The position numbers and the translations under genes were made by a program. Of a stretch of 64,000 bases of DNA, positions 25,919 to 34,486 are shown one piece after another; position 1 is the first letter of the stretch; each line of letters begins with the position of its first letter. The notes under the pieces were generated by a model, which saw nothing but the letters and a program-made list of their open reading frames with translations, did not search any database and was not told the DNA's origin. This DNA is from an uncultured Dorea sp. (lineage in GTDB: Bacteria > Bacillota > Clostridia > Lachnospirales > Lachnospiraceae). The stretch is taken from contig CAPEBR010000003.1 in NCBI GenBank assembly GCA_948602995.1, forward strand, positions 1-64,000, read 5' to 3'.

Positions 25919-26932
25919 ATGACATACGAAGAAGTATTACAGAATGCAAGAACATGTGTAGGCGATATCTGCAAGGCGTGTCCGGTATGCAACGGAAAGG
26001 CCTGCGGCGGCAGGATTCCGGGACCTGGAGCAAAAGGGACAGGAACCGTGGCAATTCAGAATTATGATGCATGGCAGAAACTGTGCGTTAACATGGATAC
26101 AATCTGCGAGAACAAGCCGGTAGATCTCACACTTGAGCTGTTCGGGCAGACCTTTAGGACGCCGGTTTTTGCAGGACCGATCGGAGCCATGAAGCTTCAC
26201 TATGGGGATAAATACGATGATCTGGAGTACAATGATATCCTTGTTTCCGCATGTGCAGAGGAGCAGATTGCGGCATTTACGGGCGATGGGACGAATCCGG
26301 CCGTGATGGAAGGAGCCACCCGGGCGATTAAGGCGGCAGGCGGAAGAGGGATTCCGACCGTGAAGCCATGGGATGTGGACACGCTGGCGGAGAAATTTGC
26401 GCTGGTAAAGGAGGCGGGAGCATTTGCATGTGCGATGGACGTGGATGCGGCAGGACTGCCGTTCCTTAAGAACCTGACTCCTCCGGCGGGAAGTAAATCT
26501 GCCGGGGAGCTTAAGGCCATTATTGCAGATGCAGAGGTACCGTTTATTTTGAAGGGAATTATGACAGTAAAGGGAGCTCTGAAGGCAAAAGAAGCAGGCG
26601 CGGCTGCAATCGTGGTATCCAACCACGGGGGACGTGTGCTTGACCAGTGTCCTCCTACGGCAGAGGTGCTGGAGGAGATTGCGGATGCAGTGGGCTCTGA
26701 CATGAAGATTTTTGTGGACGGCGGTATCCGCTCTGGCGTGGATGTATTTAAGGCTCTGGCGCTTGGCGCGGACGCAGTGCTGATCGGACGACCTTACGTG
26801 ACGGCAGTATATGGCGGGGCGGCTGAGGGCGTAAAGGCGCTTACCGATAAGCTTGCGGCGGAGCTTTCGGATACGATGGCGATGTGCGGCGCACATTCAC
26901 TTGGAGAGATTACACGGGACATGGTCAGATAG
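25919..26932 (+). CDS. FMN-dependent alpha-hydroxy-acid oxidising enzyme with a Cys-rich N-terminus
   Basis: A 337-aa TIM-barrel flavoenzyme of the lactate oxidase/glycolate oxidase superfamily. Visible motifs are FAGPIGAMK, DVDAAGLPF, FILKGIMTVKGA (barrel Lys), SNHGGRVLD (catalytic His and substrate Arg), FVDGGIRSG and LIGRPYV (FMN phosphate loops). Residues 13-29 carry five cysteines (CVGDICKACPVCNGKAC), which is not part of the classical enzymes and could bind a metal or cluster. AGAGGAG precedes the ATG at 25919. It lies 3 bases before holA, probably in one transcript. The substrate is unknown; a dehydrogenase role with L-lactate-like acids is family inference. Confidence 0.82.
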   Translation: MTYEEVLQNARTCVGDICKACPVCNGKACGGRIPGPGAKGTGTVAIQNYDAWQKLCVNMDTICENKPVDLTLELFGQTFRTPVFAGPIGAMKLHYGDKYDDLEYNDILVSACAEEQIAAFTGDGTNPAVMEGATRAIKAAGGRGIPTVKPWDVDTLAEKFALVKEAGAFACAMDVDAAGLPFLKNLTPPAGSKSAGELKAIIADAEVPFILKGIMTVKGALKAKEAGAAAIVVSNHGGRVLDQCPPTAEVLEEIADAVGSDMKIFVDGGIRSGVDVFKALALGADAVLIGRPYVTAVYGGAAEGVKALTDKLAAELSDTMAMCGAHSLGEITRDMVR

Positions 26933-26935
26933 TGG

Positions 26936-27922
26936 ATGAAAAGCTTAAATGAAGATATAAAGACAGGTAATTTCAAGGGAGCCTACCTTCTGTTCGGTGA
27001 GGAGGCTTATCTTAAGAAGCAGTATAAGGAAAGGCTCAGAAAGGCAATTCTGCCGGAAGGAGACCAGATGAATTATGCCTATTATGAGGGCAGGGGCATC
27101 AATCCGGCAGAGCTTATCGACCTTGCAGAGACGATGCCGTTTTTTGCAGAGCGGCGGCTTATTGTTGTGGAGAATTCCGGCTTTTTTAAGAGCGCGGTTC
27201 CAGAGCTTGCAGATTATATTAAGACAATGCCAGAGACAGCCAGCTTTTTATTTGTGGAGAGCGAGGCGGACAAGCGGGGGCGTATGTACAAGGCAGTGAA
27301 GGCAAAAGGACGCGCCGTGGAGCTTGGCCGTCAGGATGAGAAGACGCTCCTGCGCTGGATCGGGGGAAATGTAACACGCGAGGGAAAAAGGATAAAGGAA
27401 TCAGCGGCGAGGCATCTGGTTTCCACTGTGGGTGATGATATGGAAAGGCTTATAAATGAGCTGGAAAAATTATTTTCCTATACCTTTGGAAGAGAAGAGA
27501 TCACAGAACAGGATATTAATGAGATCTGCACAGTCCAGATCACAAACCAAATTTTCGCCATGGTGGAAGCAGTAGCTATGAAGCGGCAGAAAGAGGCGCT
27601 GGATCATTACTATGACTTGCTGGCGCTAAAGGAGCCGCCTATGAGGATTCTATATCTTCTCTCCCGGCAGTTCAGGCTGCTTCTCCATGTGAAGGACCTC
27701 CAGAAGAAGGGTTATGACAGAGGAACCATTGCAAAAAAGGCAGGGCTTCATCCCTTTGTGGCAGGAAAGTATATGCAGCAGGGCAGGAGCTTTTCCATGG
27801 CAGATCTCCGGGGCATTATGGAGAATGCGGCAGATACCGAGGAGCTGGTAAAGACCGGGCGGTTGAGCGACAGAATGGGCGTGGAGCTCTTTATTGTCAG
27901 ATACAGTGGGGATTTATACTGA
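26936..27922 (+). CDS. holA: DNA polymerase III delta subunit
   Basis: A 328-aa protein matching HolA, the clamp-loader delta subunit that opens the sliding clamp. Typical features are the N-terminal AYLLFGEEAYLKKQY, then ETMPFFAERRLIVVENS, a middle AAA+ lid part, and the C-terminal collar domain (LLSRQFRLLLHVKDL). The ATG at 26936 is 3 bases after the FMN-enzyme stop and has no strong ribosome site of its own, so translation may be coupled. Location between comEC and lepA is conserved in many Firmicutes. Confidence 0.9.
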   Translation: MKSLNEDIKTGNFKGAYLLFGEEAYLKKQYKERLRKAILPEGDQMNYAYYEGRGINPAELIDLAETMPFFAERRLIVVENSGFFKSAVPELADYIKTMPETASFLFVESEADKRGRMYKAVKAKGRAVELGRQDEKTLLRWIGGNVTREGKRIKESAARHLVSTVGDDMERLINELEKLFSYTFGREEITEQDINEICTVQITNQIFAMVEAVAMKRQKEALDHYYDLLALKEPPMRILYLLSRQFRLLLHVKDLQKKGYDRGTIAKKAGLHPFVAGKYMQQGRSFSMADLRGIMENAADTEELVKTGRLSDRMGVELFIVRYSGDLY

Positions 27923-28003
27923 GTGCCAGATAAATCTGCCGTGAGTATATATTATGATGAAAGCGTCATATAATTATTGATTAGATTAAGGAGAAGGAAA
28001 TAC

Positions 28004-29818
28004 GTGGCAGGAACAGACCAGAGTAAAATTCGGAATTTTTGTATTATTGCCCATATTGACCATGGGAAATCTACACTGGCGGACCGCATTATTGAGATGA
28101 CGGGACTTCTTACGAGCCGGGAGATGCAGTCCCAGGTGCTGGACAATATGGAGCTTGAAAGAGAGCGGGGTATTACGATCAAGGCACAGGCTGTCCGCAT
28201 TGTGTATAAGGCCCGGGACGGAGAAGAATACATTTTCAATCTCATCGATACGCCTGGACATGTGGACTTCAACTATGAGGTGTCAAGGAGTCTTGCCGCC
28301 TGTGATGGGGCAATCCTTGTAGTGGATGCCGCCCAGGGCGTGGAGGCACAGACGCTGGCAAATGTCTATCTGGCGCTTGACCATGATCTGGATGTGATGC
28401 CTGTTATTAATAAGATTGACCTGCCAAGCGCAGAGCCGGAGCGGGTGATTGAGGAGATTGAGGATATTATCGGGATTGAGGCGGCGGATGCGCCCCGCAT
28501 TTCCGCAAAGACAGGAATTAATGTAGAAGAAGTATTAGAGCAGGTGGTGGAGAAGATCCCGGCGCCAGGCGGCGATGCAAAGGAGCCGCTTCAGGCGCTG
28601 ATCTTTGACTCCATCTACGATTCCTATAAAGGAGTCATCGTATTCTGCCGGATTAAGGAAGGCACGGTAAAGAAAGGAACGCCGATTCTGATGATGGCAA
28701 CCGGGGCAAGGGCAGAGGTTGTGGAGGTCGGGTATTTCGGCGCCGGGCAGTTTATTCCCTGTGAGGAGCTTTCCGCGGGAATGGTAGGTTATATTACCGC
28801 CAGCTTGAAAAATGTGAAGGATACTCGCGTCGGCGATACGATCACCAATGCCCAGGAGCCCTGCAGCCAGCCTCTGCCGGGATATAAAAAGGTAAATCCC
28901 ATGGTATACTGCGGCATGTATCCCGCAGACGGGGCGAAATACCCGGATCTCAGGGACGCGTTGGAGAAGCTCCAGCTTAATGACGCATCCCTTCAGTTTG
29001 AACCAGAGACATCCATTGCTCTTGGTTTCGGCTACCGGTGCGGATTCCTGGGGCTTCTGCACCTGGAGATCATCCAGGAGCGCCTGGAGAGAGAGTACAA
29101 CCTGGATCTTGTGACGACTGCACCGGGAGTTATTTACAAAGTATATAAGACGAACGGCGAGGTCATTGAGCTTACCAACCCGTCCAATCTTCCGGATCCG
29201 TCCGAGATCGAATATATGGAAGAGCCAATCGTGAAGGCTGAGATTATGGTGACCTCCGAATTTATCGGAGCCATCATGGATCTGTGCCAGGAACGCCGGG
29301 GAATGTATGAGGGTATGGAGTATATAGAGGAGACCCGCGCGGTGCTCCGGTACAGGCTGCCGCTCAATGAGATCATCTATGATTTCTTCGATGCGCTCAA
29401 ATCTCGCTCCAGGGGATATGCCTCCTTTGATTATGAGATGGCAGGCTATGAACAGTCTGAGCTTGTGAAGCTTGATATTTTAATCAATAAGGAGGAGGTG
29501 GATGCCTTATCCTTCATTGTACATGCGGGAACCGCCTATGAGCGCGGACGGAAGATGTGCGAGAAGCTGAAAGAAGAGATTCCGAGACAGCTTTTCGAGA
29601 TTCCAATCCAGGCGGCGATTGGAAGCAAGATTATCGCAAGGGAGACAGTAAAAGCCATGCGCAAGGACGTGCTCGCCAAATGCTATGGCGGCGACATTAC
29701 CCGTAAGAAGAAGCTTCTGGAAAAGCAGAAGGAAGGAAAGAAGCGGATGCGCCAGGTGGGAAATGTAGAGATTCCGCAGAAAGCATTCATGAGTGTCCTG
29801 AAGCTGGATGATAAATAA
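28004..29818 (+). CDS. lepA: Elongation factor 4 (ribosomal back-translocase)
   Basis: A 604-aa translational GTPase. G motifs are all present: AHIDHGKST, RGITIKAQ, DTPGHVDF, NKIDL and SAKTG. They are followed by domain II, LepA-type domains III and V, and the LepA-specific C-terminus (KKKLLEKQKEGKKRMRQVGN). EF4 acts on stalled ribosomes. The start is GTG at 28004, after AAGGAGAAGG, giving the family's normal N-terminus and length. It shares one base with the following hemW gene. Confidence 0.95.
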   Translation: MAGTDQSKIRNFCIIAHIDHGKSTLADRIIEMTGLLTSREMQSQVLDNMELERERGITIKAQAVRIVYKARDGEEYIFNLIDTPGHVDFNYEVSRSLAACDGAILVVDAAQGVEAQTLANVYLALDHDLDVMPVINKIDLPSAEPERVIEEIEDIIGIEAADAPRISAKTGINVEEVLEQVVEKIPAPGGDAKEPLQALIFDSIYDSYKGVIVFCRIKEGTVKKGTPILMMATGARAEVVEVGYFGAGQFIPCEELSAGMVGYITASLKNVKDTRVGDTITNAQEPCSQPLPGYKKVNPMVYCGMYPADGAKYPDLRDALEKLQLNDASLQFEPETSIALGFGYRCGFLGLLHLEIIQERLEREYNLDLVTTAPGVIYKVYKTNGEVIELTNPSNLPDPSEIEYMEEPIVKAEIMVTSEFIGAIMDLCQERRGMYEGMEYIEETRAVLRYRLPLNEIIYDFFDALKSRSRGYASFDYEMAGYEQSELVKLDILINKEEVDALSFIVHAGTAYERGRKMCEKLKEEIPRQLFEIPIQAAIGSKIIARETVKAMRKDVLAKCYGGDITRKKKLLEKQKEGKKRMRQVGNVEIPQKAFMSVLKLDDK

Positions 29819-30906
29819 TGAAGCCTTTAGAACTATATATTCACATTCCGTTTTGCATGAAAAAATGTAATTACTGTGATTTTCTGTCCGCTCCCGCAGA
29901 TCGCGGAGAGCGTGCAGCATATGTGGAAAGCCTCTGTAAAAAAATCTACTCCTTCAAGGAGACTGCAGGGGCTTATTGTGTTACCACGATATTTGTAGGA
30001 GGCGGAACTCCGTCCATACTCAGCGCACGGCAGATGGGACAGATTTTCAGGGCAGTAAAGGAAACATTCTGGCTTGAAGATTCTGCTGAAATCACAATCG
30101 AAGTGAATCCCGGAACCGTGAATGCGGACAAGCTCGCTGCATATAAGGAGATGGGCGTCAACCGTCTGAGCATGGGCCTTCAGTCCACAGACGACAGGGA
30201 GCTGGCAGCGCTGGGAAGAATCCACACATACGGGCAGTTCCTTGAGAATTATTCCATGGCAAGGGAAGCAGGGTTTCGGAATATTAATATAGACCTGATG
30301 TCCGCGATTCCCCATCAGACGAGGGTAAGCTATGAAGAGACACTGCGAAAAACCGCCGGGCTTGCCCCAGAGCATATCTCCGCATACAGTCTCATAATCG
30401 AGGAAGGCACCCCCTTCTATGAAAAATACAGAGAAGGAAAAAATGCCGGGGACCTTCCGGATGAGGACACAGAGCGCCTGATGTATGAGGACACGAGACG
30501 CATTCTGAAAGAATATGGATACCACCGGTACGAGATCTCCAACTACGCAAAAGAAGGGTTCGAGTGCCGCCATAACCTGGGCTACTGGGAGCGCGCAGAA
30601 TACCTCGGCATCGGAACAGGGGCCGCCTCCCTCATAGAGAACAGGCGTTTTACAGAGGGAGAAGAGCCTGAGATCCTGAGCCAGGAGGAACAGATGGCGG
30701 AATATATGTTCCTTGGCCTCAGAAAAATTAAAGGAGTATCAAAATCACGGTTCAGGGAAGAATTCGGCAGCAGCATGGAGAAGATATACGGGAACGTGCT
30801 GGAAGATATGAAGAAGAAAGGGCTTATGGAAGATGAAGGGGACTATGTCCGCCTGACAGATCGGGGAATTGATATCAGCAACTATGTAATGAGCGAATTT
30901 TTGTAA
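29818..30906 (+). CDS. hemW: Radical SAM haem chaperone HemW (coproporphyrinogen oxidase-like)
   Basis: A 362-aa radical SAM enzyme. The cluster motif IPFCMKKCNYCDF (Cys13, Cys17, Cys20) lies at the N-terminus, followed by FVGGGTPS, the SAM-binding EVNPGTVN and a HemN-type C-terminal domain. It lacks the extended N-terminus of true HemN and is the usual partner of lepA in Firmicutes. HemW binds haem and delivers it to acceptor proteins rather than oxidising coproporphyrinogen. The ATG overlaps the lepA stop by one base. A palindromic repeat begins at the stop codon. Confidence 0.92.
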   Translation: MKPLELYIHIPFCMKKCNYCDFLSAPADRGERAAYVESLCKKIYSFKETAGAYCVTTIFVGGGTPSILSARQMGQIFRAVKETFWLEDSAEITIEVNPGTVNADKLAAYKEMGVNRLSMGLQSTDDRELAALGRIHTYGQFLENYSMAREAGFRNINIDLMSAIPHQTRVSYEETLRKTAGLAPEHISAYSLIIEEGTPFYEKYREGKNAGDLPDEDTERLMYEDTRRILKEYGYHRYEISNYAKEGFECRHNLGYWERAEYLGIGTGAASLIENRRFTEGEEPEILSQEEQMAEYMFLGLRKIKGVSKSRFREEFGSSMEKIYGNVLEDMKKKGLMEDEGDYVRLTDRGIDISNYVMSEFL

Positions 30907-30946
30907 TTTGGGACGGGGCATTTTGAAAAATGCCCCGTCCCAAATT
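30905..30946. repeat. GGGGACGGGG-type palindrome, copy 1
   Basis: AATTTGGGACGGGGCATTTT pairs with AAAATGCCCCGTCCCAAATT, a nearly perfect palindrome. It lies between the convergent hemW gene and chromate-transporter gene and could terminate transcription from both sides. Confidence 0.85.
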
Positions 30947-30965
30947 GAAAATAGCCTGTCCCCAT

Positions 30966-31520
30966 TTATATCTTGAATACAATACCAATCACTGCCCCCG
31001 CCGCGATCCATACAAGCGGATGCAATTTTTTTAGATGTTTTACCTGCAAAAGCAGGAAAGCCCCCAGGCAGATTACAGCACTTGTATAATCCACATGCGT
31101 TACTCCGCCGGTTGTATAGACGATTGCGATCTTGAGCAGCTCCCAGACCGCATATCCGATCAAGGCCGCTACAGTAGGCCGGATCCCGTAGAACACGGCT
31201 TTTACCGTAGGATTTTCACTGAAGTTTTCTAGAAACTTTGCGATGAGGACAATGATGATCAGTGCGGGAGCAGTCAGTGACAGGGTGGCCACGATGGCGC
31301 CGGGAACCCCGGCTGCGTTGTATCCGGCGTAGGTTGCCATATTGATGCCGACAGGCCCGGGAGTGCTCTCGCTGATTGCCACCATATTAGCGAGCTCACT
31401 TGCGGTGTACCAGTCGTATCTTGTGGTCAGATCCATGAGGAACGGCAGTGTTGCCATGCCGCCGCCGATGGAGAACAGGCCAATCTTAAAAAATTCGATT
31501 GCTAAGGTAAGATAAATCAT
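30966..31520 (-). CDS. Chromate transporter family protein, half-size subunit 2
   Basis: A 184-aa membrane protein with one CHR domain: FFKIGLFSIGGGMATLPFL at the start, SESTPGPVGINMATY, and five to six hydrophobic helices. Half-size CHR proteins work as pairs with opposite topology and export chromate or a related anion; the physiological substrate in gut bacteria is unknown. ATG at 31520 follows GGAGGGAAG. The gene overlaps its upstream partner by 4 bases. Confidence 0.88.
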   Translation of the reverse strand: MIYLTLAIEFFKIGLFSIGGGMATLPFLMDLTTRYDWYTASELANMVAISESTPGPVGINMATYAGYNAAGVPGAIVATLSLTAPALIIIVLIAKFLENFSENPTVKAVFYGIRPTVAALIGYAVWELLKIAIVYTTGGVTHVDYTSAVICLGAFLLLQVKHLKKLHPLVWIAAGAVIGIVFKI

Positions 31521-32071
31521 GCGTCTTCCCTCCTTCCAAATTTTTTTGCGATGACCCCGGTAATTCCTGCAAGGACGATGATCATGGCAGTTGGTACAGG
31601 GGTAAAGCACGCAAGGATAAATCCGCCTGCAAAGAGCACGCCGCCAAGTTTATCCACGATTCCCTTTTTCGCCATTGTAAATACAGTGTTCAGCATAAGA
31701 GAACACACGATTACGCGTATGCCGGCAAGGGCGTGGATCACGACAGGCAGATGGATAAAGTTCTGCAGGATGGAAGCCACAAGACAGATAATGAGGATAG
31801 AAGGAGAGACCAGCCCCAGAGTCCCGAAGACTCCGCCGATGAAGCCTGCCTGTTTATAGCCTACGTAAGTCGCAGTGTTCACCGCGATAATCCCCGGCGT
31901 GCACTGGCCGATGGCGTACATGTCAAGAATCTCCTCCTCCGTGCACCACCTGCGGTCAGTCACAATCTCCCGCTGGAGCATTGGAAGCATGGCGAGCCCG
32001 CCTCCGAACGTCAGCCCCCCGATTTTAAAAAAGCTTACATATAATTCGCCAAGTTTTCGTATATTCATCAT
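31517..32071 (-). CDS. Chromate transporter family protein, half-size subunit 1
   Basis: A 184-aa membrane protein with one CHR domain: FFKIGGLTFGGGLAMLPML, IGQCTPGIIAVNTATYVGY, and about six hydrophobic segments. It is the first gene of the pair, with AAAGGA seven bases before the ATG at 32071. The two subunits share the FxxGxxxxGGG motif but are clearly different sequences, as usual for heterodimeric CHR transporters. No regulator is adjacent. Confidence 0.88.
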   Translation of the reverse strand: MMNIRKLGELYVSFFKIGGLTFGGGLAMLPMLQREIVTDRRWCTEEEILDMYAIGQCTPGIIAVNTATYVGYKQAGFIGGVFGTLGLVSPSILIICLVASILQNFIHLPVVIHALAGIRVIVCSLMLNTVFTMAKKGIVDKLGGVLFAGGFILACFTPVPTAMIIVLAGITGVIAKKFGRREDA

Positions 32072-32099
32072 GTTTCATTCCTTTGCTTATTATATTTTA

Positions 32100-32130
32100 T
32101 ACTCACGGCCGATGAAATCTGCCGTGAGTA
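32100..32130 (-). terminator. Hairpin downstream of the DUF4364 gene
   Basis: TACTCACGGC and GCCGTGAGTA form a 10-bp stem. On the minus strand TATAAAATATAAT follows, so it probably ends the radical SAM-DUF4364 operon. A related half (AAATCTGCCGTGAGTAT) occurs near 27934-27951 after holA. Confidence 0.65.
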
Positions 32131-32155
32131 TCGCCTGTATTATTTTGTGCTGCAG

Positions 32156-32671
32156 CTACAGTAATTTACTCATAATAAAGGCATAAATCTCCTGATTTTT
32201 GTCCATCCAGCTGTCCGCGGCTGTCCGTGCTTCCTCTTCACTGGGGACTGCGATATTCAGCTCAATCATAGGCTCCCCATGTTCATACACCTGGCAGCAT
32301 ACGGAATATTCCCCGCTGGTTTTTCTGTAGTAATCTGCTTTCACCGAAACCTCATCCTTCAGCTCATATTTATGATGGATTAGAAAGGAATCAATATCCT
32401 TCTGAATTGCAGCCGGAATATCATTTCTGAAAAAGGCGATTGTCTGCGCGCCATCCTCAGTCAGGTAATAGTAGGTTCTCCTGTAGGTGACTTCCTCCTT
32501 GATAAATCCGGATTCGGCCAGCTCCGCAAGTGCCTGCTGCAGTCTAAAGTATGTCGCATATCCCTCTTCCAGGATAAATTTGCTGATCTGTGAGTTCGTC
32601 ATTGGGAAATCCACCCTGTTCAGCATATAGAGAATAATCAGCTTATATAACTTCAACGCCTCATTTGTCAT
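32156..32671 (-). CDS. DUF4364 family winged-helix protein
   Basis: A 171-aa protein of a family confined mostly to Clostridia. The N-terminal 75 residues form a winged helix (YMLNRVDFPMTNSQISKFIL, LQQALAELAESGFIKE), and the rest is an alpha/beta domain. It is presumed to be a transcription regulator of unknown target. Its ATG overlaps the stop of the radical SAM gene by 4 bases, so the two form an operon. Confidence 0.85.
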   Translation of the reverse strand: MTNEALKLYKLIILYMLNRVDFPMTNSQISKFILEEGYATYFRLQQALAELAESGFIKEEVTYRRTYYYLTEDGAQTIAFFRNDIPAAIQKDIDSFLIHHKYELKDEVSVKADYYRKTSGEYSVCCQVYEHGEPMIELNIAVPSEEEARTAADSWMDKNQEIYAFIMSKLL

Positions 32672-33594
32672 AGCTGCTCCTTTCCCTGCCAGATGTCACG
32701 CTCCTTAAAACAAGCCGCAAGCCGGTTTAGAATCTGGTGCTTGCCCCTGCTCCATGCAGGCTCTATGAGAAGATGACCCGGTGCGTCGCCAGTCAGCCGG
32801 TGGATGACAATATCCGGCCTCAGTCCGGAAATACATTTCCCAAGGAGGGTGATGTATTCCTCCATGGACAGGATATGGAACGGATGGGCGCGGTAGTAAT
32901 CCGCAAGGTCAGTCCCTTCAAGAACATGGAGAAGCTGCAGCTTCACCCCCTGTATATCCGTCTGGTTCAGATAATGGATGGTTTCAAGAATCTGCGGACT
33001 GTTTTCGCCTGGCAGACCGAGAATCAGATGGACGATCACTTCGATCCCCGCGGCTCTTAAGGCCTTTACTGCCTGTTCAAAGACCGGGAGCCCGTATCCA
33101 CGCCTTATAAAACGCGCCGTTTCCTCATGGGAGGTCTGCAGGCCCAGCTCCACCCACACAGGCTTTATCTGGTTCAACTCCGAAAGGAGCGCCAGGACGT
33201 CCTCCCCCAGGCAGTCCGGCCTTGTGGCAATGGACAGGATGCGGATGTCCGGGTGGGTGATTGCTTCTGTAAAAATTTTCCGAAGATATGGAACAGGTGC
33301 GTAAGTGCTTGTATAAACCTGGAAATAAGCGATGTAGCCCCTCCCTGTATATTTCCTGCGCACAATATCCTTTCCCTGCCTGATCTGCTCGCTGACCGGA
33401 AGGGCGGGATCAGGGCCGAAGCCCCCCGATCCGCCCAGGCTGCAGAAAATGCAGCCCCGCGTTCCAAGTGTACCGTCCCGGTTCGGACAGGTCATGCCGC
33501 CGTTCAGCGGTATCTTGTACAGCTTTTCTCCGAAAGTCTGCTTTAAATAAAAGTCAAGAGAGTAAAAACGCTTCTCTCCCCAGTACACGGACAT
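32668..33594 (-). CDS. Radical SAM protein of the YhcC/TIGR01212 family
   Basis: A 308-aa radical SAM enzyme. The cluster cysteines are Cys36, Cys48 and Cys51 in MTCPNRDG...RGCIFC, the wide spacing typical of TIGR01212. It also has FQVYTSTYAPV, LSIATRPDCL and LHVLEGTDLADY. The function is not established; members are widely conserved and a role in RNA modification has been suggested. The start is the ATG at 33594 with AAGGAG seven bases upstream; an in-frame start 12 codons earlier lacks a site. Confidence 0.88.
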   Translation of the reverse strand: MSVYWGEKRFYSLDFYLKQTFGEKLYKIPLNGGMTCPNRDGTLGTRGCIFCSLGGSGGFGPDPALPVSEQIRQGKDIVRRKYTGRGYIAYFQVYTSTYAPVPYLRKIFTEAITHPDIRILSIATRPDCLGEDVLALLSELNQIKPVWVELGLQTSHEETARFIRRGYGLPVFEQAVKALRAAGIEVIVHLILGLPGENSPQILETIHYLNQTDIQGVKLQLLHVLEGTDLADYYRAHPFHILSMEEYITLLGKCISGLRPDIVIHRLTGDAPGHLLIEPAWSRGKHQILNRLAACFKERDIWQGKEQL

Positions 33595-33698
33595 GGTAAT
33601 ACTCCTTATATATTCATCATTTTTAGTCATGCGGTATGCATTATATGTACCATTGACACTTATATCATATCATCCATGGATGGGCAAATCAAGACCGC

Positions 33699-33740
33699 AA
33701 TTGGGGACGGGGCATTTTTAAAAATGCCCCGTCCCCAATT
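33699..33740. repeat. GGGGACGGGG-type palindrome, copy 2
   Basis: AATTGGGGACGGGGCATTTT pairs perfectly with AAAATGCCCCGTCCCCAATT. It lies between the divergent radical SAM gene and the two-component system, upstream of both, so it cannot be a simple gene-end terminator here. Confidence 0.88.
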
Positions 33741-33805
33741 CACAAAACGGACATATTTTTTTGCTACAATAGTCGTCATAAATTGTGAAAGGAAGTAGTG
33801 CATAT

Positions 33806-34486
33806 ATGGACAGAATTAAAATTTTAGTTGTAGATGATGAGAGCAGGATGCGCAAGCTGGTGAAGGATTTCCTGGAACGGGAGGGATTCCGGGTGCTGGA
33901 GGCAGGTGATGGTGAACAGGCTATGGAGCTGTTTTATGCTGACAGAGAGATTGCACTGCTTATTCTGGATGTTATGATGCCGAAGATGGACGGATGGCAG
34001 GTATGCCGGGAAGTGCGTCAGACCTCGAAGGTTCCGATTATAATGCTTACCGCAAGAGGAGAGGAGCAGGACGAGCTGCAGGGCTTTGAGCTTGGCGTGG
34101 ATGAATATATATCCAAACCCTTCAGTCCGAAGATTCTTGTAGCGAGAGTAGAGGCGATTCTGAGACGGACACATACCCTTGATGCCGGGGAGGTGGCGGA
34201 TGCAGGGGGGATCTCCATTGATAAGGCGGCACACCGCGTGCAGGTGGACGGCAGGGACGTTGAGCTGAGTTACAAGGAATTTGAGCTTTTGTCCTATTTT
34301 GTGGAAAATAAAGGGATTGCACTTTCCCGTGAGAAGATACTGAACAGTGTCTGGAATTATGACTATTTCGGTGATGCCAGAACCATAGACACTCATGTGA
34401 AGAAACTTCGCAGCAAGCTCGGCGACAAGGGAAATTATATTAAAACAATCTGGGGAATGGGCTATAAGTTCGAGGTGGAAGCATAA
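33806..34486 (+). CDS. OmpR-family response regulator
   Basis: A 226-aa response regulator. The receiver domain has the acidic pair in VVDDESR, the phospho-acceptor Asp in LLILDVMMPKMDG, the Thr in IIMLTARG and the Lys in YISKPF. A winged-helix output domain follows (SYKEFELLSYFVENKG, then TIDTHVKKLRSKLG). The ATG at 33806 follows GAAAGGAAG; a GTG seven codons earlier would overlap that site. It overlaps the kinase gene by one base. Target genes are unknown. Confidence 0.92.
   Translation: MDRIKILVVDDESRMRKLVKDFLEREGFRVLEAGDGEQAMELFYADREIALLILDVMMPKMDGWQVCREVRQTSKVPIIMLTARGEEQDELQGFELGVDEYISKPFSPKILVARVEAILRRTHTLDAGEVADAGGISIDKAAHRVQVDGRDVELSYKEFELLSYFVENKGIALSREKILNSVWNYDYFGDARTIDTHVKKLRSKLGDKGNYIKTIWGMGYKFEVEA

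Noticed and set aside
25937..26896. A 319-codon open frame on the minus strand
   Set aside because: It lies entirely opposite the FMN enzyme gene, is rich in Cys, Arg and His in an unnatural way, and has no ribosome site or family match. It is a shadow of the high-GC third positions of the real gene.
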